Assembly (NCBI RefSeq): GCF_014119005.1
Contig: NZ_JACGYX010000001.1
Location: 186,001 to 250,000 of the forward strand
DNA length: 64,000 bases
DNA from: Psychrobacter sp. GP33
Lineage (GTDB): Bacteria; Pseudomonadota; Gammaproteobacteria; Pseudomonadales; Moraxellaceae
Direction: 5' to 3'
In this document: positions 39,568 to 51,598 of the stretch, piece by piece
Numbering within the stretch: position 1 is the stretch's first letter
Layout: every line of letters starts with the position of its first letter
Program-made: the position numbers and the translations under genes
Notes under the pieces: model-generated
The model's database searches: none
What the model saw: the letters and a program-made list of their open reading frames with translations, nothing else
Told to the model about the DNA's origin: nothing

Positions 39568-40743
39568 ATGAAAAAACTAATATTGACCTCAGCCATTGCG
39601 GCTTTAACCATATCAGCTGCGCACGCTAAGCCAGAGTTTTATGGTAAAGTTTTTGCTACTGCTGACTATATTAATTCTGAAGCAGATGTGAAAAACCGAC
39701 TTGCTGCCGATGAGCGAGTTGAAGCGTTGAATGATTATGATGAAAATGCGGTAGAGATTAACTCGCATTCCTCACGCTTAGGACTTAAAGGGTCTGAAGC
39801 AGTGACTGACAATACGGACATTATTTATAAGCTCGAGTATGGCTTTAGTGTTGATGGTGATAAAAGTGATTTTAAAAGTCGAGACACCTATATTGGGGTT
39901 GCCAATAAAAAATTAGGCGAATTCCGTGTGGGTCGTAACTCAACAGTGCTCGATAATGTGAATAACGTCACGTTGACTGAGGGCTACTGGGACAATTTAG
40001 GTGACGGTAAGCTTAAAAGTGAGAAAGAACTTCGCGCGCTCAATATGTTGGATGATTCACGTCAAAATAGTTCTATTGTATGGATTGCGCCTAAGTATAA
40101 GGAGTTACCACTAGAGCTGGCCTTACAGTATGCTGCTGACGAAAATTTTGAAGACTCTAACAATGGCTTTGGTGCGTCATTGATGTTTGATCAAGGCACT
40201 GGTTTTACAGCGGGTCTTGCTTATAGCAAAGATATGGATATTAATGGTGATATTAACCTGCTAAATACAACAGATCCAAAGAAAAAAAATAAAGTAGATT
40301 ACGGTGGTGATGTTATCCGTGCTACCGCTACTGCTGATTTGAGTAAATACATTGCTGCACCGATCACAATGGGTGTCATGTATCAGCAGGCGGATTATGA
40401 CTTTACTGGTTCTACTAAAGAGAAAGGTCTAGTAGTCAGTGGTGAAATGGGTCTCACGAATTTTGCGAAGCCAGCGTCTGTTTATATGCAGTACAACAAA
40501 ACCGATAATCTAAACGGCTTTAATGATTCGAATTCAGATCAAATTGTTTTAGGTGGCAAATACAAGTTTAAGAAAAACATCATTGGTCATGCCTATGTTG
40601 GTCAGAATTCAGCGGATTATGTAGCAGTTGGCAAAGTAAACAAAATCAATGATAAAGGTAACGAGAAACTTGAACGTTACGACATCATTCGCTCCGATAT
40701 TAATGTGTTTGCAGTCGGTGGTGGTTTAGAATATAAATTCTAA
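39568..40743 (+). CDS. Outer-membrane porin (second of tandem pair)
   Basis: This 391-residue porin is a paralogue of the preceding gene. Shared landmarks are the signal peptide MKKLILTSAIAALTISAAHA, EINSHSSRLGLKGSEAV, EGYWDNLG, FDQGTGFTAGLAYSKD, YNKTDNLNGFND and the terminal GGGLEYKF. It is about 40 residues longer, with inserted charged loops near residues 25-45, 225-245 and 355-380, which are likely extracellular or inter-strand. No clear ribosome-binding site precedes the ATG; only GAGAC lies nearby. It has its own leader and terminator, so the two porins can be regulated separately. Confidence 0.92.
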   Translation: MKKLILTSAIAALTISAAHAKPEFYGKVFATADYINSEADVKNRLAADERVEALNDYDENAVEINSHSSRLGLKGSEAVTDNTDIIYKLEYGFSVDGDKSDFKSRDTYIGVANKKLGEFRVGRNSTVLDNVNNVTLTEGYWDNLGDGKLKSEKELRALNMLDDSRQNSSIVWIAPKYKELPLELALQYAADENFEDSNNGFGASLMFDQGTGFTAGLAYSKDMDINGDINLLNTTDPKKKNKVDYGGDVIRATATADLSKYIAAPITMGVMYQQADYDFTGSTKEKGLVVSGEMGLTNFAKPASVYMQYNKTDNLNGFNDSNSDQIVLGGKYKFKKNIIGHAYVGQNSADYVAVGKVNKINDKGNEKLERYDIIRSDINVFAVGGGLEYKF

Positions 40744-40782
40744 TTTGCCACTAAACTTGTTAATTTGTTAGAATATCGTGAT

Positions 40783-40811
40783 AAAAACTCATCCTTCGGG
40801 GTGAGTTTTTT
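40783..40811 (+). terminator. Terminator of second porin
   Basis: ACTCATCC and GGGGTGAGT pair around a TTC loop, with A-run and T-run flanks. It matches the hairpin after the first porin almost base for base. Confidence 0.85.
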
Positions 40812-40945
40812 ACGATTACCTTTTAAATGTTTGGTAAGACAGCTTAGGTAAATACTAAAACCTAAGAGTTTGAAAGAGTTTGTGCTTTTGCCCTATATTT
40901 TGTGGCGTATTTTTAGTAAAATCCTTCTTTACCAATTACCGATAG

Positions 40946-42586
<1,641 letters not shown>

Positions 42587-42630
42587 TATTGAGCTATTGA
42601 CTGCTATCAACTAGATACAGCAAGCATAAT

Positions 42631-42662
42631 AAAAAGACCAATCTTCGGATTGGTCTTTTTTT
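42631..42662 (+). terminator. Terminator of pyrG
   Basis: AAAGACCAATC pairs perfectly with GATTGGTCTTT around a TTCG tetraloop, followed by T residues. Confidence 0.95.
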
Positions 42663-42801
42663 AATTAAAATTTACCCTAGATAGTTTTAATTATATAAAT
42701 ACTCGTTTTTGATTACTTGCTGTTTATGGCTAATTACGTTCCTGCACTTCTTTTTAGGCTGCTATCAGTTACAATATACGGAAGACAATTGATAACAATA
42801 A

Positions 42802-43695
<894 letters not shown>

Positions 43696-43743
43696 AAGTT
43701 AAAGCAGAAATTTATACATTAATACCCATAAAAGGAGACTAGG

Positions 43744-43998
43744 ATGGCAATTCAATTGGCACAAGTCAGTATTGATAATATCGATGATGTTGAGGGACTA
43801 GAGAGCATTATGACGGCGCTCAAAAACATCACAGGGGTAAGCGCGATTGAGTTGGACCCTGCGAATAATATCGCGACTGTATGCTATGAAGATACCGATA
43901 CTAGCATTCATGCGCTGACAGCAGCGATTAGCATGGTGGATTATGTGACTCAACCATTTCCAATCGATTCTCCACAGAACCCTCATTATCAGGGCTAA
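43744..43998 (+). CDS. HMA-fold protein lacking the metal-binding cysteines
   Basis: This 84-residue protein aligns with the heavy-metal-associated domain next door: VSIDNIDDVEG stands where the CopZ-like gene has LNIDGMTCGGC, and NNIATVCYEDTDTSIHALTAAIS matches NQATISYDDSKTDAETIAAAIE. The CxxC metal site is absent; the only cysteine is the one in ATVCYED. A strong ribosome-binding site (AAAGGAGA) precedes the ATG. It lies between kdsA and copZ. It may have lost copper binding and taken on a structural or competitive role, which is inference. Confidence 0.75.
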   Translation: MAIQLAQVSIDNIDDVEGLESIMTALKNITGVSAIELDPANNIATVCYEDTDTSIHALTAAISMVDYVTQPFPIDSPQNPHYQG

Positions 43999-44050
43999 AT
44001 AACAACTGACTATTAATAACCAATCATTAACTGACTATAAGGAGCTTATA

Positions 44051-44275
44051 ATGGCAGAGCAAATGCGAGTACTTAACATTGATGGTATGACTTGCGGAGG
44101 CTGTGTTGCCAGTATTTATAGCGCAACTGCTGATATTGATGGATTACTGACCATGAGTATTGAACTGACAGATAATCAAGCGACTATCAGCTATGATGAC
44201 AGTAAAACCGATGCTGAAACCATCGCTGCGGCAATTGAAGATGCTGGCTTTGATGTCACCATCGCTCAAGCGTAA
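44051..44275 (+). CDS. CopZ-like copper chaperone
   Basis: This 74-residue protein is a single heavy-metal-associated domain. The metal motif GMTCGGC lies near residue 13-19, and the beta-alpha-beta-beta-alpha-beta pattern ends in IEDAGFDVTIA. It should carry Cu(I) in the cytoplasm and deliver it to CopA, encoded about 300 bases downstream. AAGGAGC lies upstream of the ATG. A hairpin terminator follows it, so copA probably has its own promoter. Confidence 0.9.
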   Translation: MAEQMRVLNIDGMTCGGCVASIYSATADIDGLLTMSIELTDNQATISYDDSKTDAETIAAAIEDAGFDVTIAQA

Positions 44276-44288
44276 TTCGTATGCACAT

Positions 44289-44318
44289 TAAAAAACCAGC
44301 TGCTTTAGCTGGTTTTTT
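44289..44318 (+). terminator. Terminator after copZ-like gene
   Basis: AAAAAACCAGCT and AGCTGGTTTTTT are perfect complements around a short loop, ending in T residues. Confidence 0.93.
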
Positions 44319-44433
44319 AATATTTTATTTTGCTAAAAAATTACCGTGATAACACGTCACTTCACAAGTGTTTATCCGCTATGAGATAGGTTTTTACTAT
44401 AAGATGTCTCGTTTTAAATAAGATTGACTTAAA

Positions 44434-44475
44434 AAGATTAGGTTTACTTGAAAAAAGAGGCTTTAACCTAATCTT
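44434..44475. promoter_or_regulatory. Inverted repeat overlapping a -35-like box upstream of copA
   Basis: AAGATTAGGTT (44434-44444) and AACCTAATCTT (44465-44475) are perfect 11-base inverted repeats, 20 bases apart. The right arm runs into TTGACA (44474-44479). It could be an operator for a copper-responsive regulator. No good -10 lies at normal spacing, and no regulator gene sits nearby. Confidence 0.5.
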
Positions 44476-44571
44476 GACAGATAATTGATGTATTTTTTCA
44501 TAGCGCCGCGCAGTGTACCGCACCTCTCTATGTGTTTTTATTTTTTGACTTTGCTATAACGAGTTTTATTT

Positions 44572-46926
44572 ATGAATGATTCCAGCCGCACTGACAGTGA
44601 CCAAATCAGAGATCAGCCTTATGCCGTAGAGACGGATATTCAAGCGCAGACGCAATTGCAACCGCAGCGTGCGCATTTACAATTGGCGATTGAGGGTATG
44701 ACGTGTCAGGCGTGTGCATCGAGAATCGAGAAAGTGTTGCATAAAAAGCCTGCTGTGTATGAGGCGAGCGTTAACTTCGCTGGCGAGACAGCGAACATTG
44801 ATTATGACCCAACCCAAACCACGGCAGACGAGATTACCGCGTGGGTAAATAAAACTGGCTTTGTGGCAAATATGCAGGCAGCGGACGAGTTGTTTGCGCA
44901 AAATAATGAAGCGTCGGGTAAAAATTTGCCTTGGCGATTGATTGCCATATGGATATGTTTGCTGCCATTTTTAGTAGGCATGGCAGGTATGCTGACAGGT
45001 TTTGGCATGGCGTGGATGCCGCCCGTGTGGATACAGTTTGTTTTAGCAACGATCGTTCAGTTTGGCTTGGCATTACCCTTTTACAAAAGCGCGTGGGCAT
45101 CTGTAAAAGGTGGTTTGGCTAATATGGATGTGCTGGTCGTCCTTGGCACAGTGACCATTTGGGCATATTCAACCTATATTTGGCTGACGCATGGCGACAG
45201 TAGTATGGGAAATATATTGCAGGACGCTGCGAATCATGGACCTGAGGTTTATTTTGAAGCTGGGGTGATGGTCATTGCCTTTGTACGTACCGGTAAATAT
45301 TTAGAAGAACGCACCAAAAAACACAGCTTGAACAGTATCGATTTACTATTGTCTTTAACACCGGATAAGGTTGAGCAGCAGCAGCCAAATGGTGACTTTC
45401 ATAATGTGGCGCTGACCGATGTGCAAGTGGGTGATATTTTGCGCGCTAAGCAGGGTAGCCGCGTTGCCACAGATGGTATTGTCATTGATGGTTCGGGCTA
45501 CTGTATAGAAAGTCATCTGACAGGGGAATCTATACCGCTAAAAAAAGAAGAGGGTAGTGAGCTGCTGGCAGGTGCCTTGGTTGATAATGGCAGCTTGTTA
45601 TACCGGGTTCGTGCCAAAGGTCGGGACACCAAGCTTGGAGATATGGTGCAAGCACTTAGTGACGCCCAAGGATCTAAAGCCAATTTGGCGCGACTTGCTG
45701 ATAAAGTTACGGCGATATTTGTGCCCGTAGTTGTGACGATTGCCTTAATAACTTTTGCATTAACGTGGTGGCTCACAGGCATGGTAGATACTGCGTTAAT
45801 GCATGCGGTGTCTGTATTGGTTATTGCTTGCCCATGCGCGCTTGGCTTAGCCACACCGGCAGCGATTATGGCAGGTATGGGCGTGGCAGCTCGGCACGGC
45901 GTTTGGTTTAAAGATGCGCAAAGTTTAGAGGCAGCGGGCGATATCGATACCGTGGTATTGGACAAAACAGGTACCCTTACTATTGGTAAACCGACCATCG
46001 TTGGTCAGGTAATGGTAGACAGTTCAATAGCGGTGAATGAGGTGCTACAGCTGGCTGCGAGTGTCGAGGTACATGCCAGTCATCCTTTAGCGACCGCATT
46101 GGTGCAGGCAGCAAGATATCGTAAGTTATCGTTATTACCCGTCACGGATATCAACGTTATTCAGGGCGCTGGGATTCAAGCAACTATTGACGGTCTTGGA
46201 GTCGTAAAAGTTGGCTCAGCAGAATTTGCTAATTTGACGTTACCAAAATTAATGCCTAAAGTCTGGAAGGTTGCCAGTACTGTGGCTGTGAGCATTAACG
46301 ATGAGCCGTTAGGCGCATTCGCGTTAGCCGATGACCTAAAAGCCGATACCCCACAAGCGATTGCCGCGCTACAAGACGCTGGCATGCATGTGATTTTGAT
46401 GAGTGGTGATAAGCAATCAGTAGTTGATCATATCGCTGGGCAATTGGGTATTCAAGCCGCGTATGGCAGCATGAGCCCGCGTGATAAAGCGACTCGTATT
46501 GCCAAATTACAAACCGCAGGACATAAGGTAGCAATGGCAGGCGACGGCGTTAATGACGCCCCGGCAATGGCAACCGCGGATGCCAGTTTTGCCATGTTCG
46601 AAGGGACAGATATCGCTCAGCATAGTGCCTCAGCGCGCTTGATGGGCGAGTCACTTATGCATATCGATGCTGCACAAAAAATTGCTCAAGCTACGGTACG
46701 CAATATTAAACAAAATCTGTTTTTTGCCTTTATTTATAACTGTTTGGGTATTCCGTTGGCAGCGTTTGGTTTTTTAAATCCAATGATTGCAGCAGCGGCA
46801 ATGGCGTTAAGCTCCATCTCTGTATTAATGAATGCGCTGCGCTTAACTCAATTTACTACTGCGGTTGAAGGTCATGATACTGAAGTGATGAACGAAGTAA
46901 TGGCTGAATCTGATGCTCATAAATAA
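44572..46926 (+). CDS. copA: Copper-exporting P-type ATPase
   Basis: CopA pumps Cu(I) out of the cytoplasm. The 784-residue protein has a polar leader, one heavy-metal-associated domain with GMTCQACASRI (about residues 43-53), and then eight predicted membrane segments. The ion-binding membrane motif is CPCALGLATP. The actuator motif is HLTGESIPLKKEE, the phosphorylation site DKTGTLTIGKP, the nucleotide-domain motif ASHPLATALV, and the hinge GDGVNDAPAMATAD. All functional residues are present. It sits between the CopZ-like gene and eno, interrupting a conserved housekeeping order. Confidence 0.95.
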   Translation: MNDSSRTDSDQIRDQPYAVETDIQAQTQLQPQRAHLQLAIEGMTCQACASRIEKVLHKKPAVYEASVNFAGETANIDYDPTQTTADEITAWVNKTGFVANMQAADELFAQNNEASGKNLPWRLIAIWICLLPFLVGMAGMLTGFGMAWMPPVWIQFVLATIVQFGLALPFYKSAWASVKGGLANMDVLVVLGTVTIWAYSTYIWLTHGDSSMGNILQDAANHGPEVYFEAGVMVIAFVRTGKYLEERTKKHSLNSIDLLLSLTPDKVEQQQPNGDFHNVALTDVQVGDILRAKQGSRVATDGIVIDGSGYCIESHLTGESIPLKKEEGSELLAGALVDNGSLLYRVRAKGRDTKLGDMVQALSDAQGSKANLARLADKVTAIFVPVVVTIALITFALTWWLTGMVDTALMHAVSVLVIACPCALGLATPAAIMAGMGVAARHGVWFKDAQSLEAAGDIDTVVLDKTGTLTIGKPTIVGQVMVDSSIAVNEVLQLAASVEVHASHPLATALVQAARYRKLSLLPVTDINVIQGAGIQATIDGLGVVKVGSAEFANLTLPKLMPKVWKVASTVAVSINDEPLGAFALADDLKADTPQAIAALQDAGMHVILMSGDKQSVVDHIAGQLGIQAAYGSMSPRDKATRIAKLQTAGHKVAMAGDGVNDAPAMATADASFAMFEGTDIAQHSASARLMGESLMHIDAAQKIAQATVRNIKQNLFFAFIYNCLGIPLAAFGFLNPMIAAAAMALSSISVLMNALRLTQFTTAVEGHDTEVMNEVMAESDAHK

Positions 46927-47149
46927 GTATCGATTGATAGCTGATTAAAGGCAGTATAGCTTAGATGAAGGTGGGCGATGTTTTAGTGAATTTATGCTAT
47001 GATGCCAAACATTATCAGCAAGTATTCTAATAACCCAAAGTTTATTTATTATTGAGTTTAACATTATAATAAATAGGCAGTTTGGGTGGTGATTTGCTGA
47101 TTAATTTTTTATGCTATTGACCCTTTTTTATCCCATAAACCTGGCATGA

Positions 47150-48487
<1,338 letters not shown>

Positions 48488-48588
48488 GCGCCTTTATTAA
48501 TCTGGTTTTATATTATCTTTAGTCATCGTGTAATAGTTATACGATGGCTTATGATGCGATTAATGGTAAGTTTTTGATAAACAGACAA

Positions 48589-48631
48589 CTTTATAATATT
48601 ATTTTCATCGTTAGAGAATAATATTATAAAG
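48589..48631. repeat. AT-only 15-base perfect inverted repeat
   Basis: CTTTATAATATTATT (48589-48603) and AATAATATTATAAAG (48617-48631) are perfect inverted repeats around a 13-base loop. The stem has a single G-C pair at its base, so it is not a classic terminator. It lies between eno and ftsB. Confidence 0.7.
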
Positions 48632-48720
48632 CTTATTTTTATACAAGTCGGGTGAGCTATAGTCTATAGTAGTGTCACCTTTTTTTATTCTCATTTTTTA
48701 GTGTGTGGCGTTATTGTGAT

Positions 48721-49026
48721 ATGAAATATTTTAGCCAGCTTATGTTACTTGCTTTAGCCGTAGTCGTGCTATTAGGATTGCAATACCAATATTGGTGGGG
48801 TGAGAACGGTCGTTTTGCGCACAATGAGTTGCTGGCTGAAATTGATACGCAGCAACGATTAAATGGCAGTCAGCTTTCTGAAAATGATTTACTGCGTACA
48901 GACGTGAATGATTTAAAAAATGGTCTAGAAGCGGTAGAAGAACATGCACGTTTAGATTTAGGGCTTATCAAACCGAATGAAACTTTTGTGCAAGTATCCA
49001 CGGCTTCCAGTATACAAAGTCAGTAG
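48721..49026 (+). CDS. ftsB: Cell-division protein FtsB
   Basis: FtsB joins FtsL and FtsQ in the divisome. The 101-residue protein has an N-terminal membrane helix (about residues 5-22) and then a coiled coil, seen as LLAEIDTQQRLNGSQLSENDLLRTDVNDLKNGLEAVEEHARLDLG in separate heptads. The end ARLDLGLIKPNETFVQV is typical of the family. I start it at the ATG at 48721; the frame is open to a GTG at 48703, but no ribosome-binding site supports that. It lies between eno and ispD, the usual place. Confidence 0.93.
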   Translation: MKYFSQLMLLALAVVVLLGLQYQYWWGENGRFAHNELLAEIDTQQRLNGSQLSENDLLRTDVNDLKNGLEAVEEHARLDLGLIKPNETFVQVSTASSIQSQ

Positions 49027-49197
49027 TGTTAATTACTTATATTGAGTATTCATAATGTTCATTATTTAGCACTCGTTGTGTTTATCAACTTCTTTTTCAT
49101 TATCATCTAACCCTCTTCTCTTGGTCATTTAAGCGATTCACTCCACTTACGCATGATTGTTTTTCTAATAACGGATACTTACTGTGAGTAATGACCT

Positions 49198-49923
49198 ATG
49201 CGTATAAATACTTCTCCTAAAGTACATGCCATGATTGTTGCTGCAGGTCGTGGTAGCCGCTTTGGGGCGTCTATTGCTAAACAATACGTCACCCTACAAG
49301 GACAAACCCTTCTTCAGCATAGTGTGGCTAGATTGGCAGGCAGTCATTATATTGATAAGTGTGTATTGGTAATTGCCGAAGATGACAATACGGCGCAGAC
49401 GCTAAATTTTGCTATGCCTATTTATTATGCTACAGGAGGCGCTGAACGTTGGCAGTCAGTGTTGGCAGGTTTAGAAGCCGTCATTACTGGAGGAGCAGAA
49501 GCTGATGATTTAGTGCTGATACATGATGCTGCACGTCCAGCAGTGCCTTATCAGGATATCGAAGCGGTGGTAGCGGCAGCAATGCTGGAACCCTATGGCG
49601 CGATTTTAGCGACGCCCGTTGCTGATACATTGAAGCTCTCTCAGCATAGCGCTAACCATAACGTAAATGATTTAGCTGACTATGTTGAACGAACTATTGA
49701 TCGCAGTGATATGTGGCAAGCACAAACGCCGCAAGTCTTTCGTGTGAATGAATTACGTAAGGTCTTGTCCTATGTTATTACTCATCATATGCACATTACC
49801 GATGAAGCCAGCGCTTTTGAACATCTTAATCTTCCCATTCGTCTAGTGGCTGGTAGCCGTCAAAATATCAAACTCACTTACCCTGAGGATGCAACCATAT
49901 TAACCGCCATTCTTAATATCTAA
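49198..49923 (+). CDS. ispD: 2-C-methyl-D-erythritol 4-phosphate cytidylyltransferase
   Basis: IspD transfers CMP to methylerythritol phosphate in the non-mevalonate isoprenoid pathway. The 241-residue protein has the nucleotide-binding loop AAGRGSRFGASIAKQYV, the HDAARPAVP signature, TPVADTLK, and the QTPQVFR motif. The catalytic lysine lies in the N-terminal loop. In many relatives ispF follows, but here a BLUF gene does. The ribosome-binding site is weak; the ATG at 49198 is the first in frame. Confidence 0.95.
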   Translation: MRINTSPKVHAMIVAAGRGSRFGASIAKQYVTLQGQTLLQHSVARLAGSHYIDKCVLVIAEDDNTAQTLNFAMPIYYATGGAERWQSVLAGLEAVITGGAEADDLVLIHDAARPAVPYQDIEAVVAAAMLEPYGAILATPVADTLKLSQHSANHNVNDLADYVERTIDRSDMWQAQTPQVFRVNELRKVLSYVITHHMHITDEASAFEHLNLPIRLVAGSRQNIKLTYPEDATILTAILNI

Positions 49924-50270
49924 TCTCAATTCTAAACTTAGTGCTTATATTAATGATAGATGTATAGCAATATTCGTCTACTGTTAATAAAAGATCGCTA
50001 TATCAAATGTGTTTACCTGTGCCTCACCATAAATACAACGATATAAGATACATTTGTTGGTTTACAAAAATAATTGTTGTATTATCGTAATAATTTGCTA
50101 AGTTAACTGAACTAATCTATGATGTAACTAAGTTAATACAATAACTATAATTGATTGATACTGCGATAATATACATAGCTGGTCCACAAACGAGGCTAGC
50201 ATGATGTTATTTTCCGAGAGTTAGCAAGCGACTTGTTCACTCAAGTTGGCATCGAATAAGGAGAGGCTGG
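49924..50270. other. Intergenic region before the BLUF gene
   Basis: This 347-base AT-rich region separates ispD from the photoreceptor gene. AAGGAGAGG (50258-50266) just before the TTG start supports that start. No terminator or hairpin is obvious. Confidence 0.45.
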
Positions 50271-50897
50271 TTGTCAACATTTACTGATACTGACATTACC
50301 AACTCAGAAGTGGTAGATGTTTACCAGTTCATCTATATAAGCCGAATCACTTCTACAGGCTTATCAGGCGCTAGTACGTTAAATGATATTGCCGAAACTT
50401 CAATTAAGAATAATACAATCAACAATATTACCGGCATACTTTGTTATGGCAACGGCTATTTTTTTCAATATGTTGAAGGTACAGAACAAGCATTAACAAA
50501 TTTAAAAAATCAGCTATTAATGGATGATCGACACAAAGATTTGCAGATGTTAGAGTTTTCAGAAATCAAAACGCGCCGTTTTGAGAACTGGTCGTTACGT
50601 TCAATTGTGCTTGAACAATGGCTATTTAAAGATCCCAATTTAAAAGCACTATTGCCATTAAAGCCTTATAGTTGGAATGCAGAAGACAGCAAAGTTTTCT
50701 TAGACTCGTTGCAACATTATTATGACAGTCAAGTCAAAGTAGAGGAGGTTGATATGCAACCTATTAAGTATAATGCGCTAGGTATTACACTATCTAAAGT
50801 TGTCGGTCAACATCAGGCATTCTTCTTAATTCAGACAGTGCTCGGTACGTTAATTGTGCTCGCCTTACTATGGTTTATGTTGGCAGATAAATTTTAG
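50271..50897 (+). CDS. BLUF-domain blue-light photoreceptor with C-terminal membrane helix
   Basis: BLUF domains bind flavin and respond to blue light. The domain spans about residues 17-115. The flavin-contact tyrosine is Tyr22 (FIYISR), the asparagine Asn48 (NITGIL region) and the key glutamine Gln66 (FFQYVEG). The motifs DDRHKDLQ and RRFENWSL complete the family pattern. About residues 183-204 form a strong membrane helix (FLIQTVLGTLIVLALLWFML), so the photoreceptor is probably tethered to the inner membrane. The start is TTG, with AAGGAG seven bases upstream; no ATG lies nearby. No EAL or other output domain is seen. Confidence 0.92.
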   Translation: MSTFTDTDITNSEVVDVYQFIYISRITSTGLSGASTLNDIAETSIKNNTINNITGILCYGNGYFFQYVEGTEQALTNLKNQLLMDDRHKDLQMLEFSEIKTRRFENWSLRSIVLEQWLFKDPNLKALLPLKPYSWNAEDSKVFLDSLQHYYDSQVKVEEVDMQPIKYNALGITLSKVVGQHQAFFLIQTVLGTLIVLALLWFMLADKF

Positions 50898-50939
50898 CAA
50901 AGCGGAACTAAGATTAACGACATTACTTATATATGCCAG

Positions 50940-50966
50940 AAAAAGTCAGCAAATTGCTGGCTTTTT
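50940..50966 (+). terminator. Terminator of the BLUF gene
   Basis: AAAAAGTCAGCA and TGCTGGCTTTTT pair around a three-base loop with one G-T pair, ending in a T-run about 45 bases after the stop. Confidence 0.85.
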
Positions 50967-51036
50967 GCATCTCTTCTTTCGTACTAAATAAGAATATGTA
51001 GTCAGAACCAACCGATTATATAAAACAATAGACCAT

Positions 51037-51076
51037 AAAAAAACTCTCAAAACCTGAAAGGCTTTGAGAGTTTTAA
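51037..51076 (-). terminator. Terminator of tRNA-Glu
   Basis: Read leftward, AAAACTCTCAAA (51063-51074 side) pairs perfectly with TTTGAGAGTTTT (51040-51051 side) and a T-run follows. It begins about 30 bases beyond the tRNA 3' end. Confidence 0.8.
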
Positions 51077-51107
51077 AAAATATCATCAAAAATAATATTT
51101 TAATATA

Positions 51108-51183
51108 TGGCGTCCCCACGGGGGTTCGAACCCCGGTTACCGCCGTGAAAGGGCAGTGTCCTAGGCCACTAGACGATGGGGAC
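51108..51183 (-). tRNA. tRNA-Glu (anticodon TTC)
   Basis: The reverse strand reads GTCCCCATCGTCTAGTGG at the 5' end. The anticodon arm contains CCCTTTCACGG, with TTC as anticodon. The T-arm is GGGTTCGAACCC and the 3' end is GGGGACGCCA with CCA encoded. The acceptor stem GTCCCCA pairs with TGGGGAC. The 76-base length and sequence closely match E. coli tRNA-Glu. Confidence 0.97.
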
Positions 51184-51229
51184 TAGTGATACTCCAGCTA
51201 CTTTCACTGTTTACGCTGAAGTGGTGCAC

Positions 51230-51258
51230 ATAATAATAGGAAAGCTAAATACTGTCAA
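51230..51258 (-). promoter_or_regulatory. Sigma-70 promoter of tRNA-Glu
   Basis: On the reverse strand TTGACA (51258-51253) and TATTAT (51235-51230) are separated by 17 bases. Both boxes are near consensus and the -10 lies about 45 bases before the tRNA 5' end. Confidence 0.8.
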
Positions 51259-51259
51259 G

Positions 51260-51457
51260 CTATTTTCGAATATTTTTTGCAGTTAGGTATTTCTGCCGTC
51301 TTTTTGCCATTAAATATCTTTTTTTGATAGCACGACGCGGATGTAAGTCATTACTTTTTAAGTGATGGCGAATCCATAAAGAAGTACAAGCGCTAATAGT
51401 CAAAGCAAATAGCATATAACCAAAAATAGTGCCCCATAAAATATGATGCGGTTCCAT
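51260..51457 (-). CDS. Small basic membrane protein (65 residues)
   Basis: I do not recognise a family. One membrane helix (about residues 7-27, LWGTIFGYMLFALTISACTS) is followed by a strongly basic tail with runs such as RRAIKKRYLMAKRRQKY. By the positive-inside rule the tail should lie in the cytoplasm. GGGAGGAC lies about eight bases before the ATG, a strong ribosome-binding site, which makes this a convincing gene despite its length. It lies just upstream of the tRNA-Glu promoter and downstream of rnt. Confidence 0.7.
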   Translation of the reverse strand: MEPHHILWGTIFGYMLFALTISACTSLWIRHHLKSNDLHPRRAIKKRYLMAKRRQKYLTAKNIRK

Positions 51458-51598
51458 AATAACGTCCTCCCTGACAATTGTCTTGCCGCAACAGAACTAA
51501 CAAATATGATATAAATGACATTGAACTAAGCGAATTCTTTAAAATTTTAGAGCAACTTAATAATAAGTATAATTTAAAATAATAGAGCTATTGTTTAG

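Noticed and set aside
45513..45998. 161-codon reverse-strand frame inside copA
   Set aside because: It lies wholly within the copA catalytic core, whose motifs are all intact in the forward frame.
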